Shown here one piece after another: positions 1-9,359 of a stretch of DNA of 44,035 nucleotides (position 1 is the stretch's first letter; the number at the start of each line of letters is the position of its first letter). The position numbers were made by a program, and so were the translations under genes. The notes under the pieces are model-generated. The model made no database searches. It worked only from the letters and a program-made list of their open reading frames with translations, and was not told where the DNA came from. This stretch comes from CAVVYA01 sp964577835 (GTDB lineage Bacteria > Pseudomonadota > Alphaproteobacteria > SMXQ01): NCBI GenBank assembly GCA_964577835.1, contig CAZOBN010000025.1, positions 1-44,035 on the forward strand. Reading direction: 5' to 3'.

Positions 1-533
1 CCTGCGTCGGCAGCGAATGGTGCCGCTTCGGCACCCAGGATTCGACCGGCCTCGGGGTCAAGATCGAGCAGTTCACCTGGGGCTCGTGGACGCCCCACAA
101 GGTCAAGATGGGCGTGTCGGGCTGCCCACGCAATTGCGCCGAGGCGACGGTGAAGGATTTCGGCGTGATCTGCGTCGAGTCGGGCTACGAGATCCATATC
201 GGCGGCGCCGCCGGCCTGCATGTGAGACAAACCGATCTGCTGTGCAAGGTCGAAACCGAGGCGGAGGTGCTCGAATATTGCGGCGCGCTGCTGCAGCTCT
301 ACCGCGAGCAAGGCCGCTATCTCGAACGTGTCCACAAATGGGCGGGGCGCGTCGGGCTCGACCGCATCAGGAAGCAGCTCGTCGAGGAGCCCGAGCGCCG
401 GCGTCAGGCCAATGAACGTTTCATCAAGTCGCAGCGCTTCGCCCAGATCGATCCGTGGGCCAAGCGGGCGGCGGGCCGCGACTCCCACGAATTCCGGCCG
501 TTGGCCAAGGTCGGCTACGCGGCGGTGGCGTGA
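1..533 (+). CDS. nirB: Nitrite reductase large subunit, C-terminal part
   Basis: This is the C-terminal end of the sirohaem nitrite reductase large subunit, which reduces nitrite to ammonia with NAD(P)H in the cytoplasm. The gene is cut by the window edge. The reading frame is open from base 3 and begins with CVGSEWCRFGTQDSTGLGVK, followed by GCPRNC. These are the Cys-x5-Cys and Cys-x3-Cys cysteines that hold the 4Fe-4S cluster and sirohaem in this family. The remaining stretch is the charged C-terminal tail usual for NirB. The stop codon (531-533) overlaps the nirD ATG as TGATG, so the two are translationally coupled. N-terminal FAD, NADH and BFD-like domains must lie upstream and cannot be seen. 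The call is firm because of the motifs and of nirD and nasA following. Confidence 0.95.
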   Translation, partial: CVGSEWCRFGTQDSTGLGVKIEQFTWGSWTPHKVKMGVSGCPRNCAEATVKDFGVICVESGYEIHIGGAAGLHVRQTDLLCKVETEAEVLEYCGALLQLYREQGRYLERVHKWAGRVGLDRIRKQLVEEPERRRQANERFIKSQRFAQIDPWAKRAAGRDSHEFRPLAKVGYAAVA

Positions 534-895
534 TGGCGACAGTCGCCCGCTTTGCCATGGACCGCGCCGGCTGGATCGAGGTCGGCACCATCAATGCCAT
601 TCCGCGGCGCGGCTCGCGCATCGTGCGGACGCCGCGCGGCGACGTGGCGTTGTTTCGCACCGAGGATGACCGAGTGTTCGCGATCGACGACAAATGCCCG
701 CATCGCCAAGGGCCGCTGTCCCAAGGCATCGTCGCCGGCGATACGGTGATCTGCCCGCTGCACAACTGGACCATCAGCTTGTCGACCGGCGAGGCTCAGG
801 GCGCCGACCAGGGCTGCGTCAGAACCCACGCGGTTCACGTTCTCGATGGCCTGGTCTTTCTGAGCTTCGCCCATATCGCCCGCCAGGCGGTGTGA
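533..895 (+). CDS. nirD: Nitrite reductase small subunit (Rieske type)
   Basis: A 120-residue small subunit of assimilatory NAD(P)H nitrite reductase. It is a Rieske-fold protein and keeps an apparently complete 2Fe-2S ligand set: C55-x-H57 (CPHRQGPL) and C74-x2-H77 (CPLHNW). Some well-studied NirD proteins have lost these ligands, so this one may carry a real cluster. The ATG at 533 overlaps the nirB stop, and its own stop (893-895) overlaps the ATG of nasA. Three genes therefore form one tightly coupled operon. No separate promoter is visible. The start is fixed by the overlap and gives a length typical for the family. Confidence 0.93.
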   Translation: MATVARFAMDRAGWIEVGTINAIPRRGSRIVRTPRGDVALFRTEDDRVFAIDDKCPHRQGPLSQGIVAGDTVICPLHNWTISLSTGEAQGADQGCVRTHAVHVLDGLVFLSFAHIARQAV

Positions 896-3576
896 TGGAA
901 GGCCGCGCCGGCCAGCGCCGGGTCAAGACGACCTGTCCCTACTGTGGGGTGGGATGCGGCATCGTCGCCGAAGCCGTCGGGTCCGGTGGCGTGGCGATCG
1001 GCGGCGATGCCGACCATCCGGCCAATCGCGGCAAGCTTTGCTCCAAGGGCGCGGCGCTCGGCGAGACCCTCGGGCTCGACGGCCGGCTGCTGTATCCCAT
1101 GGCGGCGGGGCAGCGCATCTCGTGGAACGATGCGCTCGGCACTATCGCCCACCGCTTCAACTCCACCATCGCCGAGCATGGCCCCGATTCGGTAGCCTTC
1201 TACGTCTCCGGCCAGTTTCTCACCGAGGACTATTACGTCGCCAACAAGCTGATGAAAGGCTTCATCGGCTCGGCCAATATCGATACCAACTCGCGGCTCT
1301 GCATGGCTTCGTCGGTGGCGGGCCACAAGCGCGCCTTCGGCAGCGACACGGTGCCCGGCACCTACGAGGATCTCGAACTGGCCGATCTCGTCGTGCTGGT
1401 CGGTTCCAATCTCGCCTGGTGCCATCCGGTTCTCTTCCGCCGGCTGATGGATGCCAAAGCGGCGCGGCCCGCGATGAAGCTGGCGGTCATCGATCCGCGG
1501 CGAACCCAGACGGCGGATGCGGCGGATCTGCATCTCGCCGTGGCGCCCGGGTCCGACGTCGCCCTGTTCAATGGTCTACTCTGCCATCTGCATCGGCAGG
1601 GCAGGGCCGCCGCGGATTTCGTTGCCCGGCATACCGCCGGTTTCGCTCAGGCTCTCAAGGCTGCAGAGAACACGGATTTGGCTGGCGCCAGCGCGGCGAC
1701 CGGCCTCGATCCGTCGGCGCTGCGCGAATTCTACGACCTGTTCGCGGCGACCGAGCGAGTCGTTACGGTCTATTCGCAAGGTGTCAATCAGTCCTCGCGC
1801 GGCACCGACAAGGTCAATGCCATCATCAACTGCCACCTTTTAACCGGCCGCATCGGGCGCCCCGGCATGGGGCCTTTCTCGGTCACCGGCCAGCCCAATG
1901 CCATGGGCGGACGAGAAGTCGGCGGGCTGGCCAACCAGCTCGCCGCTCATATGGACTTGGACAGCCGCGAGCATCGCCGAATCGTGCGGGATTTCTGGCG
2001 CGCGCCCGTCATCGCCGACAGGCCCGGACTCAAGGCCGTCGATCTGTTCCGCGCCGTCGGCGAAGGCAAGGTTAAGGCGCTGTGGATCGCAGGCACCAAC
2101 CCGGTCGATAGCCTGCCCGATGCGGACGCCGTGCGCGCGGCGCTTGCGGCCTGTCCCTTCGTCGTCGTCTCCGACGTGATCGCGCGCACCGACACCACCG
2201 CGTTCGCCGATTTGCTGCTGCCCGCGGCCGCCTGGGGCGAGAAAGACGGCACGGTGACCAATTCGGAGCGGCGCATCTCGCGCCAGCGCGCCTTCCTGCC
2301 GCCGCCCGGCGAAGCCATGCCCGATTGGTGGATGTTCGCCCAGGTCGGACGCCGCATGGGATGGAGAGAGGCCTTCGACTACGCCTCGCCAGCCGATATC
2401 TTCGCCGAACACGCGGCGCTGTCGGGTGCGGAGAACGACGGTGCGCGCGACTTCGACCTCTCGGGCCTGCCGGATATCCGCGCCAACTATGCGTCCATGC
2501 CGCCCTTCCAGTGGCCGGTGCGGCCGGGCGATCGCCAAAGCGATGTTGGCCAACGGTTCTTCGCCGACGGGCGCTTCTTCACTCCGGACCGCCGCGCGCG
2601 CTTCGTGCCGACCTCGGCGCAGGCGCCGGCGTCCGCGACCGATGCATGCCATCCGCTGGTCCTGAATACCGGCCGGATCCGCGACCAGTGGCACACCATG
2701 ACGCGCAGCGGCCGCTCGGCCCGCCTGATGGCCCACCTGGCCGAGCCCTTTGCCGAGATGCATCCGGCGGACGCAGCCGCGTGCGACGTCACGGATGCAT
2801 CGCTCGTCGAGCTGCGCAACGGGCAGGGCGCGATTCGCGTGCGCGCCCTGATCACCGATCGGCAGCGGCGCGGCTCGGTGTTCGTGCCGATGCACTGGAC
2901 CGACCGATTCGCGTCCTCGGCGCGCGTCGATACGATTATGCTGCCGAACGTCGATCCGGTGTCCGGCCAGCCCGAACTGAAATTCACCCCCGTGTCGATG
3001 CGCCGCTACGAGGCCGCCTGGTACGGCTTCGCGGTGATCACCGACCGACCGGCGCGCTTGCCTGCCGAATACTGGGCGCTGGCGCCTTGCAGCGGCGGCT
3101 GGCGCATCGAACTGGCGGACCGTACCTCGCCTGCCGATTGGGAGGAGTTCGCGCGGCACCTGTTCGGTCTGGCGGGCATTGCCGATGCGGATCTGCTCGG
3201 CTTTTGCGATGCCCGCTCCAGGCATTACCGCTTCGCTGCTTTCCAAGGCCATCGCTTGCTCGGTGCGCTGTTCCTGTCACCGGAGCCGGTCGCCGTCTCG
3301 CGCGCCTGGGCAGTGACGCAACTGGCGGAAGATTTCTCCGCGGGCCACGCCCGGCCGCGCCTGCTGGCAGGCCGCCCCGGCGGCGCGGTCGAGGAGCCGG
3401 GTGCCACGGTCTGCAGTTGCTTCGGCGTCGGGCTGAACCAGATCCTGGCCGCCGTCCACCGCGGCTGCCGCACGACGGAGGATATCGGCGGCGCTCTCAA
3501 GGCCGGCACGAACTGCGGTTCGTGCCTGAGCGAAATCCGCGGAATCCTGGGTGAATCAAGCCGGCAAACCGCTTAA
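895..3576 (+). CDS. nasA: Assimilatory nitrate reductase catalytic subunit
   Basis: An 893-residue molybdopterin oxidoreductase that reduces nitrate to nitrite in the cytoplasm, supplying NirBD encoded just upstream. The N terminus has the 4Fe-4S ligands C14, C17, C21 and C49 (CPYCGVGC, then KLCSKG). The central part has the molybdopterin and bis-MGD binding domains of the NasA/NapA group, with recognisable NTGRIRDQWHTMTRSGRS near residue 590. The last 55 residues form a BFD-like 2Fe-2S domain with C840, C842, C874 and C877. This is the fused form found in many proteobacterial NasA enzymes that accept electrons without a separate small subunit. The ATG overlaps the nirD stop by one base. A longer open frame reaches back to 694 but lies inside nirD and is not used. 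No transporter or regulator for nitrate is in view. Confidence 0.95.
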   Translation: MEGRAGQRRVKTTCPYCGVGCGIVAEAVGSGGVAIGGDADHPANRGKLCSKGAALGETLGLDGRLLYPMAAGQRISWNDALGTIAHRFNSTIAEHGPDSVAFYVSGQFLTEDYYVANKLMKGFIGSANIDTNSRLCMASSVAGHKRAFGSDTVPGTYEDLELADLVVLVGSNLAWCHPVLFRRLMDAKAARPAMKLAVIDPRRTQTADAADLHLAVAPGSDVALFNGLLCHLHRQGRAAADFVARHTAGFAQALKAAENTDLAGASAATGLDPSALREFYDLFAATERVVTVYSQGVNQSSRGTDKVNAIINCHLLTGRIGRPGMGPFSVTGQPNAMGGREVGGLANQLAAHMDLDSREHRRIVRDFWRAPVIADRPGLKAVDLFRAVGEGKVKALWIAGTNPVDSLPDADAVRAALAACPFVVVSDVIARTDTTAFADLLLPAAAWGEKDGTVTNSERRISRQRAFLPPPGEAMPDWWMFAQVGRRMGWREAFDYASPADIFAEHAALSGAENDGARDFDLSGLPDIRANYASMPPFQWPVRPGDRQSDVGQRFFADGRFFTPDRRARFVPTSAQAPASATDACHPLVLNTGRIRDQWHTMTRSGRSARLMAHLAEPFAEMHPADAAACDVTDASLVELRNGQGAIRVRALITDRQRRGSVFVPMHWTDRFASSARVDTIMLPNVDPVSGQPELKFTPVSMRRYEAAWYGFAVITDRPARLPAEYWALAPCSGGWRIELADRTSPADWEEFARHLFGLAGIADADLLGFCDARSRHYRFAAFQGHRLLGALFLSPEPVAVSRAWAVTQLAEDFSAGHARPRLLAGRPGGAVEEPGATVCSCFGVGLNQILAAVHRGCRTTEDIGGALKAGTNCGSCLSEIRGILGESSRQTA

Positions 3577-3670
3577 CCGCCGTATTCCTGCGGCTTTCGA
3601 TAGGCTTTTCTCCGCCGCGTCGCAGGCGTAGCCTTGCCTCCTGAGCAAGCGCGCCCGGGAGGATGAGGCC

Positions 3671-4361
3671 ATGGCCCACGTATTCGTTGCGCCCACGCCG
3701 GCCGAGGAGTTCGGTCAGCTCAAGGAGGATTTCGTCACGGCCTGCCGCATCCTCGCCCACGAGGGGGTGACCGAGGCGGCTTTCAATGTCAGCGTGCGCC
3801 TTGCCGGCCATCGCATGATGGCGATTCCGATCACCAGCCCGAATCTGGTGACCACGGACAATCTCAAGATCTGGTCGTTGAACGAGGCGGTCGACGACTG
3901 GAAGGCGCATCCGGCGATCTATGAGGCGCGTCCGGACGTCAACGCCATCGTCCATGTCCATCCGCCCTACGCGGTGGCGTTCAGCACCATCAACGAGGAA
4001 TTCCAGCCGATCCACCCATTACGGCGCGCCGTTCCACGGCAAGCTCGCCATGTATCGCAGCCCGGGCCAGACCGGCACGGTGGACCGCGCCAAGGAGATC
4101 GCGCGCCAGCTCGGGAACAACCGCGTCATCCTGCAGCAGGGCCACGGCTCGACCATGGTCGGCAAGGACCTGCGCGAGGCGGTGCTTCTCACCATCTATC
4201 TCGAAGAGTCGCTCAAGATCCTGACCATCGCGCGCCAGATGGGCAAGCCCGAGACGTTGCCGCTCGAGCTCTCGGAAAAGATCACCGGGCAGATTCTCAA
4301 GCCGCGTTCTCAGGCCAAGGCCTGGGCCCATTACGCGTCCAAGGTGGCGCGTGCCGTCTAG
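3671..4361 (+). pseudogene. Class II aldolase/adducin family protein, frameshifted
   Basis: A class II aldolase/adducin-type gene whose sequence moves between two frames. From ATG 3671 (after a GGGAGGATGAGG ribosome site) the first frame encodes an N-terminal half with HVHPPYAVAFS, the paired metal-binding histidines of the fold. Near 4012-4020 the homology passes to the +1 frame. It continues with THYGAPFHGKLAMYRSPG, QGHGSTMVGKDLREA and the C terminus to the stop at 4359-4361. A single extra base, or two missing bases, in that short interval explains it. Joined, the product would be about 229 residues, normal for the family. Such enzymes cleave or epimerise sugar phosphates or decarboxylate related acids; the substrate here is unknown. 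Its stop overlaps the stop of the convergent topoisomerase fragment. A sequencing error is as likely as a true mutation. Confidence 0.8.
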
Positions 4362-5185
4362 AAATCCGCGGCGGCCGGCACCGTGCCGGACCAAGTGCGG
4401 AAGTCCTTGGCCGTCACGTCGGCGCCGGTGATCTCGCGCAGATACTCGTTCACATCGGACGAGGTGACGTTCTGGGGCTCGCCGGATTCGTCGGAATATC
4501 GGAAAAGCTGCTGGCCGGGCAGATCCTGGCAGGCGCGAATGATCTTGGCGATGTGCCGGTCCTTGATCTTGAGACGCCATGTCTTGCCGCTCTTGCCCTT
4601 GAAATTGAAACGCAGCTCCGCGCCGTTCACCGTAACATGGGGATTCCGCAGGGTGGTAACGCCGTAGCTCTTGTTCGCCTTGGCATAGTCCTCGTTGCCG
4701 ACGCGGATGAGCGTGGTTTCGAGAAGATGCACAACGGTGGCCAGAACTTTCTCGCGCGGCAGGCCGGGCCGCGCCATGTCGGCGGCGACCCGGGCGCGGA
4801 TCTTCGGCAGAGCGCGGGCGAAGCCGACCATGCGCTCGTATTTGGTGCTGTCGCGCGCTTCGCGGAAATTCGAATGATAGCGGTATTGCTTGCGGCCCTT
4901 GGCATCACGCCCGGTGGCCTGGATATGGCCGTTGGCCCGGGGGCATATCCACACGTCCGTCCAGGCGGGCGGGATGGCAAGGGCGCGGATTCGTTTCAGC
5001 GTCGCCGGGTCGCGACAGGTCTCGCCGTTCGGCGTCAGATAGGTGAAGCCCTTGCCGTTCCTGCGGCGGTGAAGACCGGGCTCCTGGTCGGAGACATAGC
5101 GCAGGCCTGCGGCTTGAACATCCTCCAGCACCTCGACAGGAGGCGGCGCTGGAGTGGGGGCGGTTGTCGAGACGCTATCGGTCAA
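4358..5185 (-). pseudogene. DNA topoisomerase IB, C-terminally truncated
   Basis: A poxvirus/Deinococcus-type topoisomerase IB, which normally relaxes supercoils through a 3'-phosphotyrosyl intermediate. The visible protein has the N-terminal domain (VLEDVQAAGLRYVSDQEPG) and most of the catalytic domain. It keeps the arginine of LIRVGNEDYAK, the lysine loop FNFKGKSGK and the arginine of AKDFRTWSGT. It then ends abruptly at GTVPAAADF. In the family some 60-80 further residues follow, including the catalytic tyrosine near a CRKxYxHP motif, and these are absent. The enzyme should therefore be inactive. I chose a TTG start at 5185 because AAAGAGG lies about eight bases upstream; an ATG at 5218 is the alternative but has no good ribosome site. 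The truncation point coincides with the end of the convergent aldolase gene, which suggests a deletion junction. Confidence 0.8.
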
Positions 5186-5471
5186 ATGCGTATCCTCTTT
5201 GGGCGAGGGGAAACGCATCGTGGCCCGTCGGCGTTCCCGATCTCTCGAACCCGACGGATGCTCATGCGGCTTGCATTGGCACCCCCGCCGTGCCAAATCA
5301 CCGGGCAACGAAGGAAAAGCCGTGTGCCCCCGTTCATGGCTGGGCAAGGATAAATGAAAGTTACCCTGTAAATACAATTTATTGCGGGGTTTTCTTTCGG
5401 CGATGGTTTATCGATTGAAGAGCGACGGCCAAGGCCACGAACGCGGGCTTGAAGGCGAGAGGAGATGTCGG

Positions 5472-5720
5472 GTGACACCAAATGAAATCGCACGCGTGCA
5501 GGATTATCTCCGCAAGACCTTCGCCAACCCGAAGATCAATGTCGCGGCACCCATGAGGCGCGGTGGTCCGATCGAGGTCAAGATCGGCGACGAGTTCATT
5601 GGCGTGCTGCATCGCGACGAGGATGACGGCGAGGTCTCCTACGCATTGCAGATATCGATCCTGGAGGAAGATCTGCCAGCGGTGAGTCCGGTACGCGGGG
5701 CGACGGATCCCAAGAGATAG
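5472..5720 (+). CDS. DUF3126 family protein
   Basis: An 82-residue protein matching the alphaproteobacterial DUF3126 family: it opens VTPNEIARVQDYLRKTFANP and has the conserved core IGDEFIGVLHRDEDDGEVSY and ILEEDL. The function is not known. The GTG at 5472 is chosen because AGGAG lies about eight bases upstream and because family members begin with this TPxEI segment. The longer frame from 5382 adds a poorly conserved leader. It is divergent from the topoisomerase fragment and followed after about 50 bases by another small gene on the same strand. Confidence 0.85.
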   Translation: MTPNEIARVQDYLRKTFANPKINVAAPMRRGGPIEVKIGDEFIGVLHRDEDDGEVSYALQISILEEDLPAVSPVRGATDPKR

Positions 5721-5770
5721 GCGCGGCCGACCATCCGGCGCGCCTTATGTTTGTCAGTCAGGAGCGAGTT

Positions 5771-5998
5771 ATGGCGCGCAGGAAGCCGACCACCAGTTCA
5801 GAGATCATTGTCGTCAACGTGCTCTATGAGGACGGCACGCAAACGTCGAACCGGCGTCTGCCCGGTGTCGAATTGAACGGTTACGAGGATGACGACCTCA
5901 TCCGTCAGGCGGTCGAGGCGCAGGATCAGAAGATCGCCGAGCTATCCGGCCAGACGCGCGGCCCCATCAAATCGATCCAACGAATCGGAAGTCGCTGA
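5771..5998 (+). CDS. Small conserved hypothetical protein
   Basis: A predicted 75-residue protein starting MARRKPTTSSEIIVVNVLYEDGT. The start at 5771 is preferred over the in-frame ATG at 5747 because CAGGAGCG sits just before it. The N-terminal half looks like two beta strands (EIIVVNVLYEDG). The C-terminal part is a charged helix (DDLIRQAVEAQDQKIAELSG) followed by a basic tail. There is no signal peptide and no known motif. It lies between the DUF3126 gene and the convergent cold-shock gene. I do not recognise the family. Confidence 0.6.
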   Translation: MARRKPTTSSEIIVVNVLYEDGTQTSNRRLPGVELNGYEDDDLIRQAVEAQDQKIAELSGQTRGPIKSIQRIGSR

Positions 5999-6046
5999 GG
6001 GGACGGCGCCTGGCCGCGGATCGGTGTCAGGCGGTTGTGGGCCTGA

Positions 6047-6691
6047 TCAGGATGGCGTGACCGAGATCGCCTCGCGGCCCTTCGCTGTCTGAACGACACG
6101 CATGGAGATGCGCTGTCCCTCCGCCAGCGACCGCAGCCCCGCCTTTTCGAGCACGGAGATGTGGACGAACACGTCCTTGCCGCCGTCCTCGGTGACGACG
6201 AAGCCGAAGCCCTTTTCGCCGTTGAACCACTTCACCGTGCCGTCGAGTTCCACAGCCGACGACTCGTCGGGCTGGAAGCCCCGGCCGCCGCCGCCCGAAG
6301 GCGCCCGACGGGGTTGGGGCGCGGCGGCGCTGCTGCGATCCACTTCGAGAACCGCCGTGATCTGACGGCCCTTCTGGCCCTGGCCGACCTGAACACGCAG
6401 CTTGGTGCCCGGTTCGACCGCATCCTGCCCCGCGGCCTGCAGCACCGCGATATGAAGGAAGGCATCGCCCGTTCCGTCGCCGAGTTCGGCGAAGCCGAAG
6501 CCCTTTTCCCCGTTGAACCACTTTACCGTGGCGTCGATCGTCGGGCCTTCCGCCTGTGGCTGCCGTGCCGGCGGACCGCCGCCGTAAGGTGGCCGAGAGG
6601 CCGGACGTTCGTCGTGAAAGTCCCGGGGGGAAAACATGTCGTCATCGAATCCGCGGCGCCTGGGGCCGCGATCCCGTCCTTTACCCATCAA
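6047..6691 (-). CDS. Double cold-shock domain protein
   Basis: A 214-residue protein with two cold-shock (OB-fold) domains that bind single-stranded RNA or DNA. The basic leader MMGKGRDRGPRRRGFDDDMF is followed by domain 1, starting ATVKWFNGEKGFGFAEL. A proline/glycine-rich linker follows, and then domain 2, starting GTVKWFNGEKGFGFVV. Both domains have the aromatic RNP1 motif (KGFGF) and a second motif of the FLHIAVL or FVHISVL type. Two-domain cold-shock proteins are common in alphaproteobacteria, where they are often induced in stationary phase or cold. The start may be the first or the second methionine. A long non-coding stretch lies upstream and could hold a 5' leader, as is usual for cold-shock genes, but no leader structure is clear. 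Confidence 0.92.
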   Translation of the reverse strand: MMGKGRDRGPRRRGFDDDMFSPRDFHDERPASRPPYGGGPPARQPQAEGPTIDATVKWFNGEKGFGFAELGDGTGDAFLHIAVLQAAGQDAVEPGTKLRVQVGQGQKGRQITAVLEVDRSSAAAPQPRRAPSGGGGRGFQPDESSAVELDGTVKWFNGEKGFGFVVTEDGGKDVFVHISVLEKAGLRSLAEGQRISMRVVQTAKGREAISVTPS

Positions 6692-7161
6692 ATTTTCTCG
6701 TCTTCGACCGCTGTTATGGATTTTTCATCGTGGTAATCGTGCCGCGAGGTTGGCTCCTGCCGATGCCTGAGCCGATCCGCGGCCTGACCCACGTCTGCCG
6801 GTTGCTGATTGCCGCCTGGCCCGAAAGCCATAAGTTCTCCTATCCGAACACCCGATTTTTAGCATACGGCAAGGGCCGTGACACTAACTACTCGGAGGAT
6901 CGGTTATCACTCATCATCACATGTTTACGACGAGACACCAATCCTCCGCAACAAGGCGCCGAAAACGCCATCGTGGCACGCCAAAACCGCGCATTCGACG
7001 CACACTTGTCACGAACTTTCCGAAATGCGTGACCGGGCGCCGCTCGCGAGGAGTTGACGTCGATGTTTGGCGTCAATCATAGTTTGACAGAACGAGAATC
7101 GGTCGCATTGACATATCTCAATGATGGCCGACGTAGCCCATAGCCCATGGGAAGGCACGCG
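6692..7161. other. Intergenic region between divergent cold-shock and Bug-protein genes
   Basis: About 470 bases without a convincing gene. It should hold the promoters of both flanking genes. Base composition drops in 6810-6960. The only distinct structure I see is the TTGACG/CGTCAA inverted repeat near 7054-7076, listed separately. Open frames here are short and have no family resemblance. Confidence 0.5.
7054..7076. promoter_or_regulatory. Inverted repeat TTGACG-N11-CGTCAA, possible operator
   Basis: Perfect six-base arms TTGACG (7054-7059) and CGTCAA (7071-7076) with 11 bases between, about 85 bases before the Bug-protein start. The spacing (arm centres 17 bases apart) suits a dimeric regulator. 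A TTGACA-like box follows near 7108. The function is inferred only from position and symmetry. Confidence 0.3.
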
Positions 7162-8238
7162 ATGATCCGTGGCTGGCGAGGAACGGTTGCATGCTTATTG
7201 GGCTGGCTTGCCGCGGGCATATCGGCTGCCGGCGCGGTTCGGGCCGGCGATGTGTCCTATCAGGGCAAGACACTCTCGATCATTATCAATTCGACCGCTG
7301 GCGGCGGCACGGACATCAGCGCCCGCATGGTCGGCAGCCTTATGACGAAATACCTACCGGGAGAACCCCAGGTGACCTTCCGCAACATGCCGGGCGGCGG
7401 CGGCATCATGGCGGGCAATCATTTCACCGCCCGTGTGCCGCCCGACGGCTTGACCATCCTGGCCGGTTCGCGGACCCAGCTCAGCCCAACGAAGCTGCGC
7501 CAGCCACAGGTCAAATACGACCCATCGAAGTATGAATTCATCGGCGGCGACGCCTACCTCGGCACCCTGTTGCTGATCCGCAGGGAGGCATTGCCGCGGC
7601 TCAGCGATCCGAAAGCCAAGCCGGTGGTGTTCGGCGAGATCGACGGCACCCGGTCCGGCCTGATCTTCAGCCTGTGGGCCAAGGAGTATCTCGACTGGAA
7701 CATCCGCTGGGTGGTCGGATATTCGGGCACCCCCGCCATGTTCCTGGCCATCCACGGCGGCGAGGTGGACATGATCGCCAACCAGTGGAACACCACCCAG
7801 GTCGCGCCGATGCTGCAGCCCGGCAGCACCTTCACGGCGGTGGCGCAGCTCGGCGTGCCGAACGACAACGGCCAGATGGTGCGGCAGGTGACGCTCCCCG
7901 ATGTGCCGCTGATCGGCGATCTCATCCTGCCGAAGCTGGACGACGCCACTCGCGCGAGCTACCAGCGGCTGCTCGCCGACTATCTGGTCAACAAATGGTT
8001 CGCCCTGCCGCCCGGAACGCCAGCCGTCCATGTCAGGGCCCATCGCGAGGCCTACAGAAAGGTGGTCGACGACCCGAAATTCCGCCAGATGGCCGCGAGC
8101 GAGGTGGGCGAGAATTTCCTGCCCCTGAGCGGCGAGCAGATCGGGCGCATCGCCGCGACGCTGGTCGCCACCACCGACGACGATCTGGCATTGCTGCGGA
8201 CGATGGCGGAGAAGAACGGCCTGCCGACGGCACGGTAG
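7162..8238 (+). CDS. Tripartite tricarboxylate transporter substrate-binding protein (Bug/TctC type)
   Basis: A 358-residue periplasmic solute-binding protein. The start at 7162 (MIRGWRGTVACLLGWLAAG) follows a GGAAGG site; the in-frame ATG at 7147 is less likely. Residues 1-30 form a signal peptide ending near VRAG. The mature part has the Bug-type pattern: GKTLSIIINSTAGGGTDISAR, then FRNMPGGGGIMAGNHF and a hinge and C-lobe ending in LALLRTMAEKNG. Proteins of this family bind small carboxylates, including aromatic acids, for TctAB-type secondary carriers. No tctA or tctB is present, so it is an orphan. The GTRSGLIFSLW and WNIRWVVGYSG segments are close to those of the protein at 25379, so these two form a subgroup apart from the other three here. 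It precedes a hydrolase gene by 47 bases and is probably co-transcribed with it. Confidence 0.85.
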   Translation: MIRGWRGTVACLLGWLAAGISAAGAVRAGDVSYQGKTLSIIINSTAGGGTDISARMVGSLMTKYLPGEPQVTFRNMPGGGGIMAGNHFTARVPPDGLTILAGSRTQLSPTKLRQPQVKYDPSKYEFIGGDAYLGTLLLIRREALPRLSDPKAKPVVFGEIDGTRSGLIFSLWAKEYLDWNIRWVVGYSGTPAMFLAIHGGEVDMIANQWNTTQVAPMLQPGSTFTAVAQLGVPNDNGQMVRQVTLPDVPLIGDLILPKLDDATRASYQRLLADYLVNKWFALPPGTPAVHVRAHREAYRKVVDDPKFRQMAASEVGENFLPLSGEQIGRIAATLVATTDDDLALLRTMAEKNGLPTAR

Positions 8239-8285
8239 CGCCGGGGCACGCGGCGTTTATAGAAAAATGATCCAGGGGGCACGCT

Positions 8286-9337
8286 ATGGCGACCATCGAT
8301 TCCGACGCGCATGTGATCGAGACCATGGCAACGTGGCAGTACCTCACGGCCGCGGAACGGGCCTTCACGCCGGACATCTTCGTGCGCAGCGAGCTGACTC
8401 CGGCAGGCGGGGGCAGCCGCCGCAACGAATTCTGGGTGATCGAGGGGCGACTGCAATCGAAGGGCAGCAACATCGGGAGCGAGACGCCGCAGGACGCGCG
8501 CGAGATGCGCGACGTGGAGCGGCGGCTTGCCCATATGGATGAGCTCGGTATCGATGTCCAGGTGCTCTATCCGAGCTTGTTCCTGCGCCCGCTCACCCGC
8601 GACCCGGCGCTCGAGTTCGCCTTGGCGCGGAGCTACAACCGGTGGCTCGCCGATATCTGGAAAAAAGGCGGTGGGCGGCTGCGCTGGGCCGCGATGCCGC
8701 CGCTGCTATCCCTGCTCGATGTGGGGCGCGTGCGCGATGAGCTGCTGTTCGCCAAGGAGAACGGCGCCTGCGCCATTTTCCTGTGCGGAATGGAATGCGA
8801 CCGCCAATTGACCGACAGCTATTTTTTCCCGCTTTATCAGCTCGCCGGCCAACTGGATCTCGCCATCTGCCTGCATGCGGGCGTCGATCATTTCGCCATG
8901 CATGATTCGTTCGACGGCAAAAGCGGCTTCTGCAAATTCAAGCTGCCCGTCGTCGGCGCCTTCCACGCGCTGTTCATCCAGGAAATCCCAGCGCGCTTTC
9001 CCGATGTGCGCTGGGGTTTCGTCGAGGTCAGCGCGCAATGGATTCCTTATTTGATCAACGATCTGCGCTGCGCTTCCGCAAGCGCGGTAAGCGGCTGCCA
9101 GACCAGCCCCTGGCCGCCAACAATATGTACGTGGCCTGCCAGGTGACCGACGATTTCGACTACATCCTGCGCGACGCGGGAGAGGACAACCTGGTGATCG
9201 GCACCGACTATGGCCACCGCGACACCTCGACCGAGATCGAGGCCCTGCGCCTGGTGCGCGAGAAGGGCACGCTCGCGCCGCGCCTCGTCGATAAGATCCT
9301 CTACCACAACCCGCGCCGGCTTTACGGCCTGACCTGA
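8286..9337 (+). pseudogene. Amidohydrolase (COG2159 type), frameshifted
   Basis: A metal-dependent amidohydrolase of the aminocarboxymuconate-decarboxylase-like group, often found in aromatic catabolism. The first frame starts at ATG 8286 with MATIDSDAHVIE, the D-x-H metal motif. It runs through HMDELGIDVQVLYPSLFLRP, CLHAGVDHF and FVEVSAQWIPYLINDLR. Near 9063-9080 the homology moves to another frame and continues FRKRGKRLPDQPLAANNMYV to the catalytic-type aspartate segment GTDYGHRDTS and the C terminus KILYHNPRRLYGL. A one-base deletion (or two-base insertion) in a CTGCGCTGCGC stretch would account for this. Joined, the product would be about 350 residues, normal for the family. This may be a sequencing error rather than decay. 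Confidence 0.82.
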
Positions 9338-9359
9338 AGCCTCCGGGCGCGGCGCGCCT

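Noticed and set aside
4010..4022. Programmed ribosomal frameshift in the aldolase gene
   Set aside because: No slippery heptamer or following stem is visible, and class II aldolases are not known to use one. An indel or sequencing error is simpler.
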